A program made the translations under genes and the position numbers. A DNA stretch of 64,000 bases. Source: a virus. The stretch's first letter is position 1. Each line of letters opens with the position of its first letter. The stretch covers positions 1-64,000 of the IMG/VR virus record IMGVR_UViG_3300017917_002228; one strand, written 5' to 3'. Below are positions 33,157 to 41,417 of the stretch, in pieces. The notes below the pieces were generated by a model. That model made no database searches and was not told the origin of the DNA. It saw only the letters and a program-made list of their open reading frames with translations.

Positions 33157-33162
33157 TATAAT
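33157..33162 (+). promoter_or_regulatory. Putative -10 element
   Basis: A perfect TATAAT 23 bases before the 58-residue gene. No clear -35 box lies 17 bases upstream, where the 3' end of tRNA-Asp is found, so confidence is limited. Confidence 0.45.
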
Positions 33163-33184
33163 ATGTGAGTGAAAGGAACACACT

Positions 33185-33361
33185 ATGTATGAACCTCATT
33201 TTATCTATACAGTAAAGGTTTCCAAGGGCAAGCTTGTGCTCTTGAACAAGAAGTTCGATAGCTATATCCAAGCTATGGACTATTGTGACTTTGTAGAAGA
33301 TCGTTACGGTAAGAAACTGTTTAAGATCGAGTTTACTACAAAGCGCAAGAAAGTTGCCTAA
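33185..33361 (+). CDS. Small basic hypothetical protein
   Basis: A 58-residue protein beginning MYEPHFIYTVKVSKGKLVLL and ending in a Lys/Arg-rich tail (TTKRKKVA). It has a good GAAAGGAACACACT ribosome-binding site. A beta hairpin followed by a helix (FDSYIQAMDYCDFVEDRY) is likely. No family is recognised. Confidence 0.6.
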   Translation: MYEPHFIYTVKVSKGKLVLLNKKFDSYIQAMDYCDFVEDRYGKKLFKIEFTTKRKKVA

Positions 33362-33428
33362 TTTTAGTAGGTATACTACTATTAGGTGTGAAATAATTCA
33401 CAATCTTAACAATGAAAAGGTGATATAC

Positions 33429-33695
33429 ATGACTAACGAAACTCAGACTACTCGCGTTCTTGAAGCTTTCATGAACGGTGACAACCTCACTTCTAAGCAG
33501 ATTTCTGCTCGTTTCAATATTGCTAATCCTCGCGCAGTTGTCCATCAGCTTCGTGAACAGGGTTATGCAATCTATCTCAACAAGCATCGCGATACGAAGG
33601 GCCGTGAGACGATGAAGTATCGTCTTGGTACTCCTTCGCGTAAGCTTATTGCCGCTGGCTATGCTGCACTCGGTGCAGAAGGCTTCAGCCGCTAA
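33429..33695 (+). CDS. Winged-helix/HTH DNA-binding protein
   Basis: An 88-residue protein from ATG 33429, preceded by AAAAGGTGATATAC. TTRVLEAFMNGDNLTSKQISARFNIANPRAVVHQLREQG is a typical helix-turn-helix with recognition helix, followed by a beta wing (YAIYLNKHRDTKGRETMKYRLG). Such phage proteins are likely transcription regulators; the target is unknown. A hairpin terminator follows. Confidence 0.7.
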   Translation: MTNETQTTRVLEAFMNGDNLTSKQISARFNIANPRAVVHQLREQGYAIYLNKHRDTKGRETMKYRLGTPSRKLIAAGYAALGAEGFSR

Positions 33696-33705
33696 GCTAT
33701 ATACT

Positions 33706-33728
33706 GGAGAGCCTTCGGGCTCTCCTTT
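33706..33728 (+). terminator. Intrinsic terminator
   Basis: GGAGAGCC-TTCG-GGCTCTCC hairpin (33706-33725) followed by TTT, directly after the HTH gene. Confidence 0.75.
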
Positions 33729-33731
33729 CAC

Positions 33732-33818
33732 GGATACACTACGGCCCACAGTGCGGACCTATGTAAGGGGTGTGAATGTGAAAATAAACCGTAATAATAT
33801 CACCAGTATAGTGTATCC
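33732..33818. repeat. Long-range inverted repeat before the secreted protein gene
   Basis: GGATACACTA (33732-33741) and its exact reverse complement TAGTGTATCC (33809-33818) are separated by 67 bases. The right arm overlaps a TATAGT -10-like hexamer (33807-33812), so it may be an operator or an RNA leader stem. Confidence 0.55.
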
Positions 33819-33834
33819 TTGTAAGGAGAGTACG

Positions 33835-34212
33835 ATGATTAAAGCAATTCTTCTAGCTACAGGTATTATAGCATTTGCTTCTACAGTAGCGGAAGCTCAG
33901 CAACGTCAATATAACCGAGGTGGTTATTCACAAAACTACCGCGGTGGTAATTATTATCGTAATAATGGAAACCGTTATGTCCAAAATAACTTTTACGGTA
34001 ATCGCGGCTATTATGGTGGTGGTAACGGTGCTGCTTGGGCTGCTGGCATTGGAGGTTTAGCAGTAGGAGCTATTTTAGGTAGCGCATTATCTCAACCAAC
34101 ATATGCATATCCAGCTCCTGTTTACCCAGTAGCGCCTGTTGCTACTTCTTGTTTTAGACAGTATGTAACACTAGCTAATGGTCAAACAATTTTAGCTACT
34201 GTGTGTCCTTAA
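33835..34212 (+). CDS. Secreted Gly/Asn/Tyr-rich protein with glycine-zipper segment
   Basis: A 125-residue protein from ATG 33835 after TAAGGAGAGTACG. Residues 1-21 form a signal peptide (MIKAILLATGIIAFASTVAEA). The mature region is Asn/Gly/Tyr-rich, with a glycine-zipper-like stretch AWAAGIGGLAVGAILGSALS around residues 65-84, a Pro-Val repeat (YPAPVYPVAPVA), and two Cys in the last 22 residues. It probably reaches the periplasm or outer membrane. It resembles host envelope proteins rather than virion proteins, so a role in envelope change or superinfection exclusion is possible but unproved. Confidence 0.65.
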   Translation: MIKAILLATGIIAFASTVAEAQQRQYNRGGYSQNYRGGNYYRNNGNRYVQNNFYGNRGYYGGGNGAAWAAGIGGLAVGAILGSALSQPTYAYPAPVYPVAPVATSCFRQYVTLANGQTILATVCP

Positions 34213-34233
34213 TTTAAATTACATTGAGTAAAG

Positions 34234-34256
34234 GCCGGCTTATGCCGGCTTTTTTT
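34234..34256 (+). terminator. Intrinsic terminator
   Basis: GCCGGC-TTAT-GCCGGC followed by seven T residues, after the secreted-protein gene. Confidence 0.9.
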
Positions 34257-34260
34257 ATGG

Positions 34261-34267
34261 ATAAATA
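34261..34267 (+). promoter_or_regulatory. T4-type late promoter core
   Basis: ATAAATA in TGGATAAATACC, 31 bases before the tail-tube paralogue, which fits late expression of a structural gene. Confidence 0.7.
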
Positions 34268-34297
34268 CCTTATATGGTATTATTATAAGAGATCAGA

Positions 34298-34819
34298 ATG
34301 CCTATACTGCACAATCAACCAGACAATATTAACTTCTTATCTCCATTAGGATTTAAGTTTACGCTCACGCGTGCTCCTAACTTGAACTTTTTTGCAACAG
34401 ATGTTAATATACCATCTATCACTTTAGGTTTCATTGAATTGCCTACACCGTTCAAAATCATTGAACTACCTGGTGATAAGCTTGACTTTGGTGATCTCAT
34501 GGTTACATTTAGAGTAGATGAAGACTTTGCTAATTACTTTGAAATATATAACTGGATTAGAGCACTAGGTTTTCCTGATGAGTTTGGTCAGTATAAAAAG
34601 ATAAGAGATTCTAATCCTGGTGAAAAGGATACTATCTATTCCGATGCTACTCTTACCGTTATGAATAGTGCAATGATACCTAATATTGAAGTACGCTTTC
34701 AGGATCTGTTTCCAGTATCTATTAGTGATATAAACTTTACTGCAACAGATACATCAGTTAACTATGTAACTAATACAGCATCGTTTAAGTTTAAAAAATT
34801 TGACGTCGTGAAAATCTAA
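34298..34819 (+). CDS. Tail-tube-fold structural protein (gp19 paralogue)
   Basis: A 173-residue protein with the same order of features as gp19: an NFLSPLGFKFTLTRAPNLNFF start, an IPSITLGFIELPTPFKIIELPGD strand pair, a TFRVDEDFANYFEIYNWIRALG helix region and a final SFKFKKFDVV strand. Tube-like paralogues in T4 relatives include baseplate-tube initiators such as gp54 and gp48. It lies far from the tail operon but has its own late promoter, so it is probably a virion protein. Which one is not certain. Confidence 0.65.
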   Translation: MPILHNQPDNINFLSPLGFKFTLTRAPNLNFFATDVNIPSITLGFIELPTPFKIIELPGDKLDFGDLMVTFRVDEDFANYFEIYNWIRALGFPDEFGQYKKIRDSNPGEKDTIYSDATLTVMNSAMIPNIEVRFQDLFPVSISDINFTATDTSVNYVTNTASFKFKKFDVVKI

Positions 34820-34836
34820 CCTTAAAAGGTTTTGTT

Positions 34837-35271
34837 ATGAAGCTTGATGAAATCCATGCATTGTGGGATGAAGACTGTAATATTGACCGTACTGAACTTG
34901 GTGAAGAGTCTCTTCGCATACCTAAGCTACATAGTAAGTATTTGCAAATTTATTCCACAGAGCGCTTACAGTTACGTAGACTAGAAGAAGAACGTAAAGA
35001 GCTAGTAAAGCTTAAACATGATTATTATCGCGGCGTGTTGCCGGAAGAGGATTTAAAAGCAAATGGTTGGACGCCTTTTCAGTTATCTGTACTCAAGTCC
35101 GATGTACCGCTCTACCTTGATGCAGACCAGGATCTCATCAAACTCAATCTTAAAATTTCTGTTCAACAGGAAAAAGTAGATACATTGGAAGCGATTGTTC
35201 GTTCTATCAGTAATCGAGGTTACTTGATAAAGAATGCAATCGAGTATGAAAAGTTTAAAGTTGGCGCGTGA
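34837..35271 (+). CDS. uvsY: Recombination mediator UvsY
   Basis: A 144-residue homologue of T4 UvsY, which loads the UvsX recombinase on gp32-covered single-stranded DNA. LDEIHALWDEDCNIDRTELGEESLRIPKLHSKYL is the conserved start. The LKHDYYRGVLPEEDL segment and the C-terminal helix match the family and its usual length of about 137. It overlaps uvsW. Confidence 0.88.
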   Translation: MKLDEIHALWDEDCNIDRTELGEESLRIPKLHSKYLQIYSTERLQLRRLEEERKELVKLKHDYYRGVLPEEDLKANGWTPFQLSVLKSDVPLYLDADQDLIKLNLKISVQQEKVDTLEAIVRSISNRGYLIKNAIEYEKFKVGA

Positions 35272-36694
35272 TATAGTTCATCTCAGAAAAATTAATGAAG
35301 TATTCTTACAGGTACAAGCAGAGCCTTCCATACTGCAAGAGCTATCCGACCAGCTGACATTCTTAGTACCAGGCGCAAAATTTATGCCTGCAGTACGAAA
35401 CAAATATTGGGATGGTAAAATAAGACTCCTGAATACTATGACAGGATTGACTTATGTTGGTCTTGTTCATTTTATTCGGGAGTTTTGTTATCAGCGTAAC
35501 TATCAGTTATCGTTAGATGATAACTTAGTTATTGCAACAGATGATACTCCTCCTAAGCTACCAAAAAGTCTTACAAAAGAACCTCGTGATTATCAGCTTG
35601 CTGCTCTTAAGAAAGCTGTTGATGCTACCAGAGGTATTTTTCTTTCACCTACTGCATCAGGTAAGAGTCTTATCATTTATCTCATCTCATGCTTTTATAA
35701 AAAGAAAACTCTTATCATAGTACCAACTGTATCACTTGTGATGCAGATGAAAAAAGACTTTGAGGATTATGCAGGTAAAGCTCTAGACATTTACTGCATT
35801 ACAGCTGGTGTCGATAAAGTATCAGACAGCCCTATTGTAATTAGTACATGGCAGTCTATCTACAAAATGCCAAAGAACTGGTTCAAACAGTTCGATGTAG
35901 TCATAGGCGATGAAGTGCATATCTTTAAAGCAACGTCGCTCAAGTCTATTATGGAAAAGCTCGAAGACTGTAAGTATCGTTTTGGATTTACAGGTACACT
36001 AGATGGTTCACTGACTAATAGAGTGACGCTCGAAGGACTATTTGGACCGGTACAACAAGTTACAACTACTTCTGAGCTCATGGAACAGAATCATGTTGCC
36101 ACTTTGAAAATAAAAGCTATAATACTACAGTACAATCAAGATATAAGAAAACAAGCTAAAGACTTTACGTACCAAGATGAGATTGACTTCCTTGTTAGAT
36201 ATGAACCTCGTAACAAATTTATCCGTAATCTTGCTCTTAATCTTAACGGTAATACATTGGTTTTATTTCAATACGTAGAAAAGCATGGTAAGCTACTCTA
36301 TGATATGATGAGAGATAAAGATGAAAAGCGTAAAATACTTTTTATTCATGGTGGTGTAGATGCAGAAGATAGAGAGTCAGTCAGAGCAATTGTTGAGAAA
36401 GAAAATGACGCAATTATTATTGCCTCTTATGGTACTTTCTCCACAGGTATTAACATACGTAATTTACATAATGTTGTGTTTAGTTCTCCAACTAAAAGTC
36501 GCGTAAGAACTTTACAGTCTATTGGACGTGGTCTAAGAATATCAGAAACAAAAGATGCAGTAACAGTATACGATATTGCTGACGATCTCAAATATAAAAC
36601 GCGTATGAACTTTACACTACAGCATTTTGCTGAGAGACTAAATATCTACAATAGCGAGAATTTTGAATACAAGATTCATAATACGGAGATTTAG
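35234..36694 (+). CDS. uvsW: ATP-dependent DNA/RNA helicase UvsW
   Basis: A 486-residue SF2 helicase. The N-terminal domain carries KFMPAVRNKYWDGKIRLL, the RNA/DNA-binding feature of UvsW. Walker A is SPTASGKS near residue 139, the Walker B box is GDEVH, and motif VI is SIGRGLR. UvsW unwinds R-loops and branched structures and shifts replication to the recombination-dependent mode. The ATG at 35234 is used; ATG 35246 is an equally possible start, since both lie inside uvsY. Confidence 0.88.
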   Translation: MQSSMKSLKLARDIVHLRKINEVFLQVQAEPSILQELSDQLTFLVPGAKFMPAVRNKYWDGKIRLLNTMTGLTYVGLVHFIREFCYQRNYQLSLDDNLVIATDDTPPKLPKSLTKEPRDYQLAALKKAVDATRGIFLSPTASGKSLIIYLISCFYKKKTLIIVPTVSLVMQMKKDFEDYAGKALDIYCITAGVDKVSDSPIVISTWQSIYKMPKNWFKQFDVVIGDEVHIFKATSLKSIMEKLEDCKYRFGFTGTLDGSLTNRVTLEGLFGPVQQVTTTSELMEQNHVATLKIKAIILQYNQDIRKQAKDFTYQDEIDFLVRYEPRNKFIRNLALNLNGNTLVLFQYVEKHGKLLYDMMRDKDEKRKILFIHGGVDAEDRESVRAIVEKENDAIIIASYGTFSTGINIRNLHNVVFSSPTKSRVRTLQSIGRGLRISETKDAVTVYDIADDLKYKTRMNFTLQHFAERLNIYNSENFEYKIHNTEI

Positions 36695-36695
36695 T

Positions 36696-37061
36696 ATGAG
36701 CAACGTTGTTATGATATCTGTAAATTCAAGCTACCCGGTCATCGGTAAAAAAATAGAAGAGGATGATTTTATTATTATCCTCGAATATCCTATTTCTATT
36801 TTTAAAGATAATCCAAACGTATATACAACACAATATATGCCTTTCGCTGACGGTGGTCTAGTATCTTTCTTTAAAAATAATATTATCAGTGTAGCTAACG
36901 TTCAAGAAAATATTGAGAAGTACTACCAAAAAGCTGTTGATTATTATAAAACAACTAAACCAGTTACGTATGAGATGCATAACGGTGATGAACCAGAAGA
37001 TGAAGCTACAGCAGAATTAATAGAGTCAGTAATATCAAAACTAACTAAAACTCTACATTAG
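36696..37061 (+). CDS. Hypothetical protein between uvsW and gp55
   Basis: A 121-residue protein starting at ATG 36696, one base after the uvsW stop, with CGGAGA upstream. The N-terminal half is beta-rich (VVMISVNSSYPVIGKKIEEDDFIIILEYP) and the C-terminal half helical and acidic. Conserved position with uvsW and gp55 suggests a transcription or recombination accessory, but no family is recognised. Confidence 0.6.
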   Translation: MSNVVMISVNSSYPVIGKKIEEDDFIIILEYPISIFKDNPNVYTTQYMPFADGGLVSFFKNNIISVANVQENIEKYYQKAVDYYKTTKPVTYEMHNGDEPEDEATAELIESVISKLTKTLH

Positions 37062-37124
37062 TGCTTGCAATTATTCTAATAACATATTAGTATTATAATT
37101 ATATTTCGCATTTAGGTAATTGTA

Positions 37125-37679
37125 ATGAGCACTAAAACTGGTAAACACTATATCGATAATAAAAAATTCTATACTGCTATAATTCATCATAAGCAGGCAG
37201 TAGAAGCTGCACGTGCAGCTGGTAAAGAAGAGCCTCGCATCCCAGCTTATATTGGTGAATGTCTTTTTAAAATTGCTACACGCCTATCTCTTAAACCAAA
37301 CTTTATTAGTTATACGTTTAGAGACGAGATGATATCAGACGGACTAGAAAACTGTATCAACTATCTTAATAATTTTGATCCAGAAAAGTCTGATAATCCT
37401 TTTGCCTACTTCACACAAATTATCTGGTTTGCTTTCTTACGTCGAATAGACAAAGAGAAAAAACATCTCTATGTTAAACAAAAGACGTTGGAAAATTTTT
37501 ATTTTGAAGGTATACTAGCAGAACAAGCTTTTGATGATGAAAAGAGTGTATCGGTCAATCTAGATAACGAGTATATGAAAAATCTAGTTGAATCTTACGA
37601 TAAGAAGCAAGCAGAGAAACAAAGAAAGAATAAAGCAAAAAAAGTTGGAGTGGAGAAGTTCTACGATGAACAAGAATAG
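37125..37679 (+). CDS. gp55: Late-transcription sigma factor gp55
   Basis: A 184-residue homologue of T4 gp55, matching its usual length. The sigma region-2-like part is IATRLSLKPNFISYTFRDEMISDGLENCINYLNNFDPEKSDNPFAYFTQIIWFAFLRRIDKEKK. It directs RNA polymerase to TATAAATA promoters, which are found before most head, tail and holin genes here. The short upstream region is AT-rich with a TATAAT at 37094. Confidence 0.9.
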   Translation: MSTKTGKHYIDNKKFYTAIIHHKQAVEAARAAGKEEPRIPAYIGECLFKIATRLSLKPNFISYTFRDEMISDGLENCINYLNNFDPEKSDNPFAYFTQIIWFAFLRRIDKEKKHLYVKQKTLENFYFEGILAEQAFDDEKSVSVNLDNEYMKNLVESYDKKQAEKQRKNKAKKVGVEKFYDEQE

Positions 37680-37860
37680 AATGCATATGATTCCCCAAGT
37701 TATTATTGACTGCGCTGAGAACTTTGTTAATACAAAGAATGAAAATTCGCGTGTTGCTTACGAGACTAGACTTATTGCTATTAAAGAGTATTGTGACTTT
37801 ATGCTTAAGCAACGTTCTAGCATTACTGATACATTTGGTAATAAGAGAAGCCGTAAATGA
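37666..37860 (+). CDS. Small hypothetical protein
   Basis: A 64-residue protein from ATG 37666 with TGGAGAAG upstream, overlapping gp55 by 14 bases and gp47 by 4. It is helical and basic (PQVIIDCAENFVNTKNENSRVAYETRLIAIKEYCDF). Coupled to recombination and late-transcription genes; function unknown. Confidence 0.55.
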   Translation: MNKNRMHMIPQVIIDCAENFVNTKNENSRVAYETRLIAIKEYCDFMLKQRSSITDTFGNKRSRK

Positions 37861-38921
37861 AAATTGCACTCATTACTGATACGCACTGGGGAGTCCGAAA
37901 CGACTCTCCGGTGATGCATAATTATATGAAAAGGTTTCTGGATAATGTCTTCTTTCCTCAATTGGATGCTAATGATGTGGAGTATATTATCCATCTTGGT
38001 GATTTGGTTGATCGCCGTAAGTTCATTAATTATAGCACTGCGTCACGTCTTCGAAAAGATTTTTTAGATCCAATTGCTCATTCAGGAAGACATTTATACA
38101 TTATTGCTGGTAATCACGACACATATTATAAAAACACAAATGAGCTCAACTCTCTTCGTGAAATATTGTGGGGCTACAATAATGTTTTTATATATGATAA
38201 TGAACCTGATATTATTGAATTTGATGATTTAAAAATTCTTATGCTTCCTTGGATATGCGCAGAAAATAAAGACATATGCATGAAAGCAATTGAGAAAACT
38301 GATGCTCCTATTTTAATGGGTCATCTTGAACTTAACGGCTTTGAGATGTATAGAGGACATATTAATGACCATGGTGACGATCCGAAACTATTTGATAAGT
38401 TCGATATTGTCTGTTCTGGCCACTACCACACTCGCAGTAATAATGGTAACATTTATTATCTTGGGACTCCTTGCGAGTACACTTGGTCTGATTACAACGA
38501 CCCTAAAGGCTTTCATATCTTGGATACTGAGACCAGACAGTTACAGTTTATTCCTAATCCTGATACTCTTTTTGTTAAGCATCATTATGATGACTTAAAT
38601 AAAGAGATGGATGATGTGCTTTTATTCGACGATAAAGACTTTAAGGGTAAATACGTTAAGGTTATTATCCGAAACAAGACTAATCCGTATTGGTTCGATA
38701 CTGTAATTGATCGTATGGAAAAGATTGGTGTAGCTGATCTACAAGTAGTTGAAGATCACTTCCATCTCGATCTTGAAGAAGATTCTGATATTGTAAACGA
38801 AGCAGAAGATACTATGACTATTCTTCGTAAGTTTATTACAGGTCTTCAGTTTAATACGGATAAGAAAAGAGTTGAAAACATTATTCAAAACCTCTATATT
38901 GAAGCACAGGCCATTGAGTAA
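37857..38921 (+). CDS. gp47: Recombination endonuclease subunit gp47 (Mre11-like)
   Basis: A 354-residue calcineurin-like phosphoesterase. The metal-binding motifs are DTHWG at residues 8-12, GDLVDRR near 48, GNHD near 82 and GHYHTRS near 183. With gp46 it resects DNA ends for recombination-dependent replication. The gene overlaps its upstream neighbour by ATGA and precedes gp46 by 6 bases. Confidence 0.93.
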   Translation: MKIALITDTHWGVRNDSPVMHNYMKRFLDNVFFPQLDANDVEYIIHLGDLVDRRKFINYSTASRLRKDFLDPIAHSGRHLYIIAGNHDTYYKNTNELNSLREILWGYNNVFIYDNEPDIIEFDDLKILMLPWICAENKDICMKAIEKTDAPILMGHLELNGFEMYRGHINDHGDDPKLFDKFDIVCSGHYHTRSNNGNIYYLGTPCEYTWSDYNDPKGFHILDTETRQLQFIPNPDTLFVKHHYDDLNKEMDDVLLFDDKDFKGKYVKVIIRNKTNPYWFDTVIDRMEKIGVADLQVVEDHFHLDLEEDSDIVNEAEDTMTILRKFITGLQFNTDKKRVENIIQNLYIEAQAIE

Positions 38922-38927
38922 TATTGC

Positions 38928-40643
38928 ATGATTTTGTTTAATACCATTCGTTGGAAGAACTTTCTATCTACAGGAAATAGCTTTACTGAGATTAATCTCA
39001 ATAAAGCTCCTACGACTCTAATTGTTGGTGAGAATGGTGCAGGGAAGTCAACTATGCTTGACGCCCTTTCTTTTGTTCTCTATAATAAGCCATTTCGTAA
39101 GATCAATAAGCCCCAGCTACTCAATTCGATTAACAAAAAAGATCTTCGGGTCGAGATTGAGTTTAGTATTGGGCCAGGCAAATATAAGATCATTCGTGGT
39201 CTTAAGCCTGCTGTATTTGAAGTTTACCAGAACGGTAAATTACTTAACCAGGATGCTGACAGTAAAGACTATCAGGAGGTTCTCGAGAAGCAAATTCTCA
39301 AACTGAATCATAAGTCTTTCTGTCAGGTTGTGGTGCTTGGTAGCGCGTCTTTTGTTCCTTTCATGCAGCTATCAGCACAGAATCGTCGAGAAGTTATTGA
39401 AGACCTTTTGGATATTCAAATCTTCTCGACGATGAACTCTTTGCTTAAACAGAAGATAAACGATAACAGCAGCACGCTGATGAAGGTCGAATATGATTAT
39501 GATTTGGTCTCCGAAAAAATTAAGATGCAACAAGCACACATCGATGCAATGCAGAAAAATACCGAAGAGCAGATCGCCAAGCTTAAATCCGATTTATCCG
39601 ATTACACCCAGCAGATCGACAGTGAAAAGGCTCTTGCTGACGAAAAGGATAGGGCTATACAATCTCTCCAGATCACAATTAGCGATAAAGAGTTGGTTGA
39701 AAAGAAACATGAAAAGCTTAAAGACCTCGAACGTCAACTCAAAGACAAAATTAAAAAGATACAAAACGAAACAGAGTTCTTCTCCTCTCACGATAACTGC
39801 CCTACGTGCAAACAAACTATTGATGATAGATTTAAGTGTGAAACATTATTGGAGAAAGAAAATCAGAGTCGAGAAGTATCAGACGGTATCGAAAAACTCC
39901 AGCAGGAGATTAAGGCTATCGTGGATAGAATCAGTGAGATATCTCAGATCACTTCTCAAATAACTGATTTGAATATTGAGAAAATTACTCATCATAACAG
40001 CGTGCAAGGCTTAATGAAGCAATGTAAAAAGATTGCTACAGAGATTGAAGAACTACAGAAGAAGTCTGATGATTACGCTATCAACGATGATATGATGAAA
40101 GAGCTTGACGATAAGCTTAACTCACTTTCAAACGAGAAGGCAGAACTGCTTCGTGATAAAGATGCATTACAAGTCGCTTCTATTATCCTAAAAGATACTG
40201 GCATTAAGGCTCGTATTATTAAGCAGTATGTACCTGTTATTAATAAACTAATTAACAAGTATTTGGCTGCAATGGACTTCTTCGTTAACTTTGAACTGGA
40301 TGAGAACTTCAATGAAACTATCAAGTCGAGATTTAGAGACGAATTCTCGTATGCCTCTTTCTCAGAGGGTGAAAAGATGCGTATTAACTTGGCTATACTT
40401 TTCACCTGGCGAGCTGTTGCTAAGCTTCGCAATAGCGCTAGCACTAACCTTCTTATCATGGACGAAGTATTGGACGGTTCATTAGACTCAAATGGTACAG
40501 ATGAGTTCCTAAAGATCCTAAACAACTTGACTATTGATACAAATACCTTTATAATTAGTCACAAAGTTGATACTATGTATGATAAGTTTGCAAACGTAAT
40601 CAAGTTTGAAAAACACAAAAACTTTTCGAGGATGGCAGCATGA
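38928..40643 (+). CDS. gp46: Recombination endonuclease subunit gp46 (Rad50-like)
   Basis: A 571-residue SMC-type ATPase. Walker A GENGAGKS is at residues 34-41, a long coiled-coil surrounds a CPTC zinc hook near residue 292, and the ABC signature SFSEGEKMRINLAI and Walker B LLIMDEVLDGSLD are in the C-terminal part. It partners gp47 in end resection. Length is close to T4 gp46. Confidence 0.93.
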   Translation: MILFNTIRWKNFLSTGNSFTEINLNKAPTTLIVGENGAGKSTMLDALSFVLYNKPFRKINKPQLLNSINKKDLRVEIEFSIGPGKYKIIRGLKPAVFEVYQNGKLLNQDADSKDYQEVLEKQILKLNHKSFCQVVVLGSASFVPFMQLSAQNRREVIEDLLDIQIFSTMNSLLKQKINDNSSTLMKVEYDYDLVSEKIKMQQAHIDAMQKNTEEQIAKLKSDLSDYTQQIDSEKALADEKDRAIQSLQITISDKELVEKKHEKLKDLERQLKDKIKKIQNETEFFSSHDNCPTCKQTIDDRFKCETLLEKENQSREVSDGIEKLQQEIKAIVDRISEISQITSQITDLNIEKITHHNSVQGLMKQCKKIATEIEELQKKSDDYAINDDMMKELDDKLNSLSNEKAELLRDKDALQVASIILKDTGIKARIIKQYVPVINKLINKYLAAMDFFVNFELDENFNETIKSRFRDEFSYASFSEGEKMRINLAILFTWRAVAKLRNSASTNLLIMDEVLDGSLDSNGTDEFLKILNNLTIDTNTFIISHKVDTMYDKFANVIKFEKHKNFSRMAA

Positions 40644-40933
40644 GTAGAGATTACGAAAGAGGTTATAGTGACGGCTTTGAAGCCGGCTTTAAAATGGCCG
40701 AACGTTTTCATAATAATAAAATAACCGAACATAAGCAAGTTATCGCTCCTGATTATAAATGTATTAAGTGTGGTAAAGTTTTTGAAGCAAATAAAGTATA
40801 TAATTTTGTTTGTGCACATCCACAATGTCCATCTATAATGACATGTCTTACCTCAACAACAATGGGTGCAGTAGGATCATCAGAATATCCAACAACACCA
40901 CCAGGCGCAGTAGGAGCAGCAGGACCTGTATGA
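40640..40933 (+). CDS. Small zinc-ribbon-like protein
   Basis: A 97-residue protein coupled to gp46 by ATGA. CIKCGKVFEANKVYNFVCAHPQCP gives a CxxC...CxxxxC metal-binding pattern. The tail is Gly/Pro/Ala-rich (TTPPGAVGAAGPV). Function unknown; a DNA or RNA contact is possible. Confidence 0.55.
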   Translation: MSRDYERGYSDGFEAGFKMAERFHNNKITEHKQVIAPDYKCIKCGKVFEANKVYNFVCAHPQCPSIMTCLTSTTMGAVGSSEYPTTPPGAVGAAGPV

Positions 40934-41115
40934 GTAATTTTGAAGAAGAATATAGAAACTGGCACACACGTCTTTCATATATTAAGTCAGCAGCTCGTAT
41001 TGGTGGTTGTGTAGGAGTAATTTTTATTACCCATGCTACTCTACTACCAGTAACTATTTTAGCAACATCATTTTTAGTAGCAGAAATTATTGGTATAGCA
41101 GAGGAATGGGTATAA
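40930..41115 (+). CDS. Small membrane protein
   Basis: A 61-residue protein with an N-terminal polar part and one or two hydrophobic helices (GGCVGVIFITHATLLPVTILATSFLVAEIIG). It overlaps neighbours on both sides (ATGA, TAATG). Function unknown. Confidence 0.55.
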   Translation: MSNFEEEYRNWHTRLSYIKSAARIGGCVGVIFITHATLLPVTILATSFLVAEIIGIAEEWV

Positions 41116-41372
41116 TGACTGATATCGATAAAAAAACCGGCTTTAGAGTGGGCGATTATTTTGTTTCGTTTCCTGAAGATGAATTTATTAAAGAAGATCC
41201 AGAAACAGGCGGTATGTATGTGCTTGTAGATATATTCAGACTCGACCGTGATAATAATGCGTTCAGAGTTGAACAAAGTGATATAACACCAGAGATTGAA
41301 CATCTTGTCAATACAGAAATTAATAAAATGTTGACAGCAGCAATAGCCGAGCTTGAGAAGGCAGATAAATAG
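41115..41372 (+). CDS. Hypothetical protein
   Basis: An 85-residue acidic protein starting on the stop of the previous gene. It has a beta-rich start (GFRVGDYFVSFPEDEF, then GGMYVLVDIFRLDRDNN) and a helical end. Just upstream of the modification island. Function unknown. Confidence 0.55.
   Translation: MTDIDKKTGFRVGDYFVSFPEDEFIKEDPETGGMYVLVDIFRLDRDNNAFRVEQSDITPEIEHLVNTEINKMLTAAIAELEKADK
41365..41371 (+). promoter_or_regulatory. Possible late promoter before queE
   Basis: ATAAATA in CAGATAAATAG overlaps the end of the upstream gene and lies 47 bases before queE. queE is not a structural gene, so this match may be accidental. Confidence 0.35.
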
Positions 41373-41375
41373 TTT

Positions 41376-41410
41376 ACCAGTGCCCTTCCACTGGTCAACC
41401 AAAACTAGGA
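41376..41410 (+). promoter_or_regulatory. Leader hairpin of the queE operon
   Basis: A perfect 7-bp stem ACCAGTG/CACTGGT (41376-41395) with a 6-nt loop, followed by CAACCAAAACTAGGAG. That tail contains the queE ribosome-binding site. It resembles a small ligand-responsive leader, but the loop is short for a preQ1 riboswitch. Confidence 0.4.
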
Positions 41411-41417
41411 GCAATCA

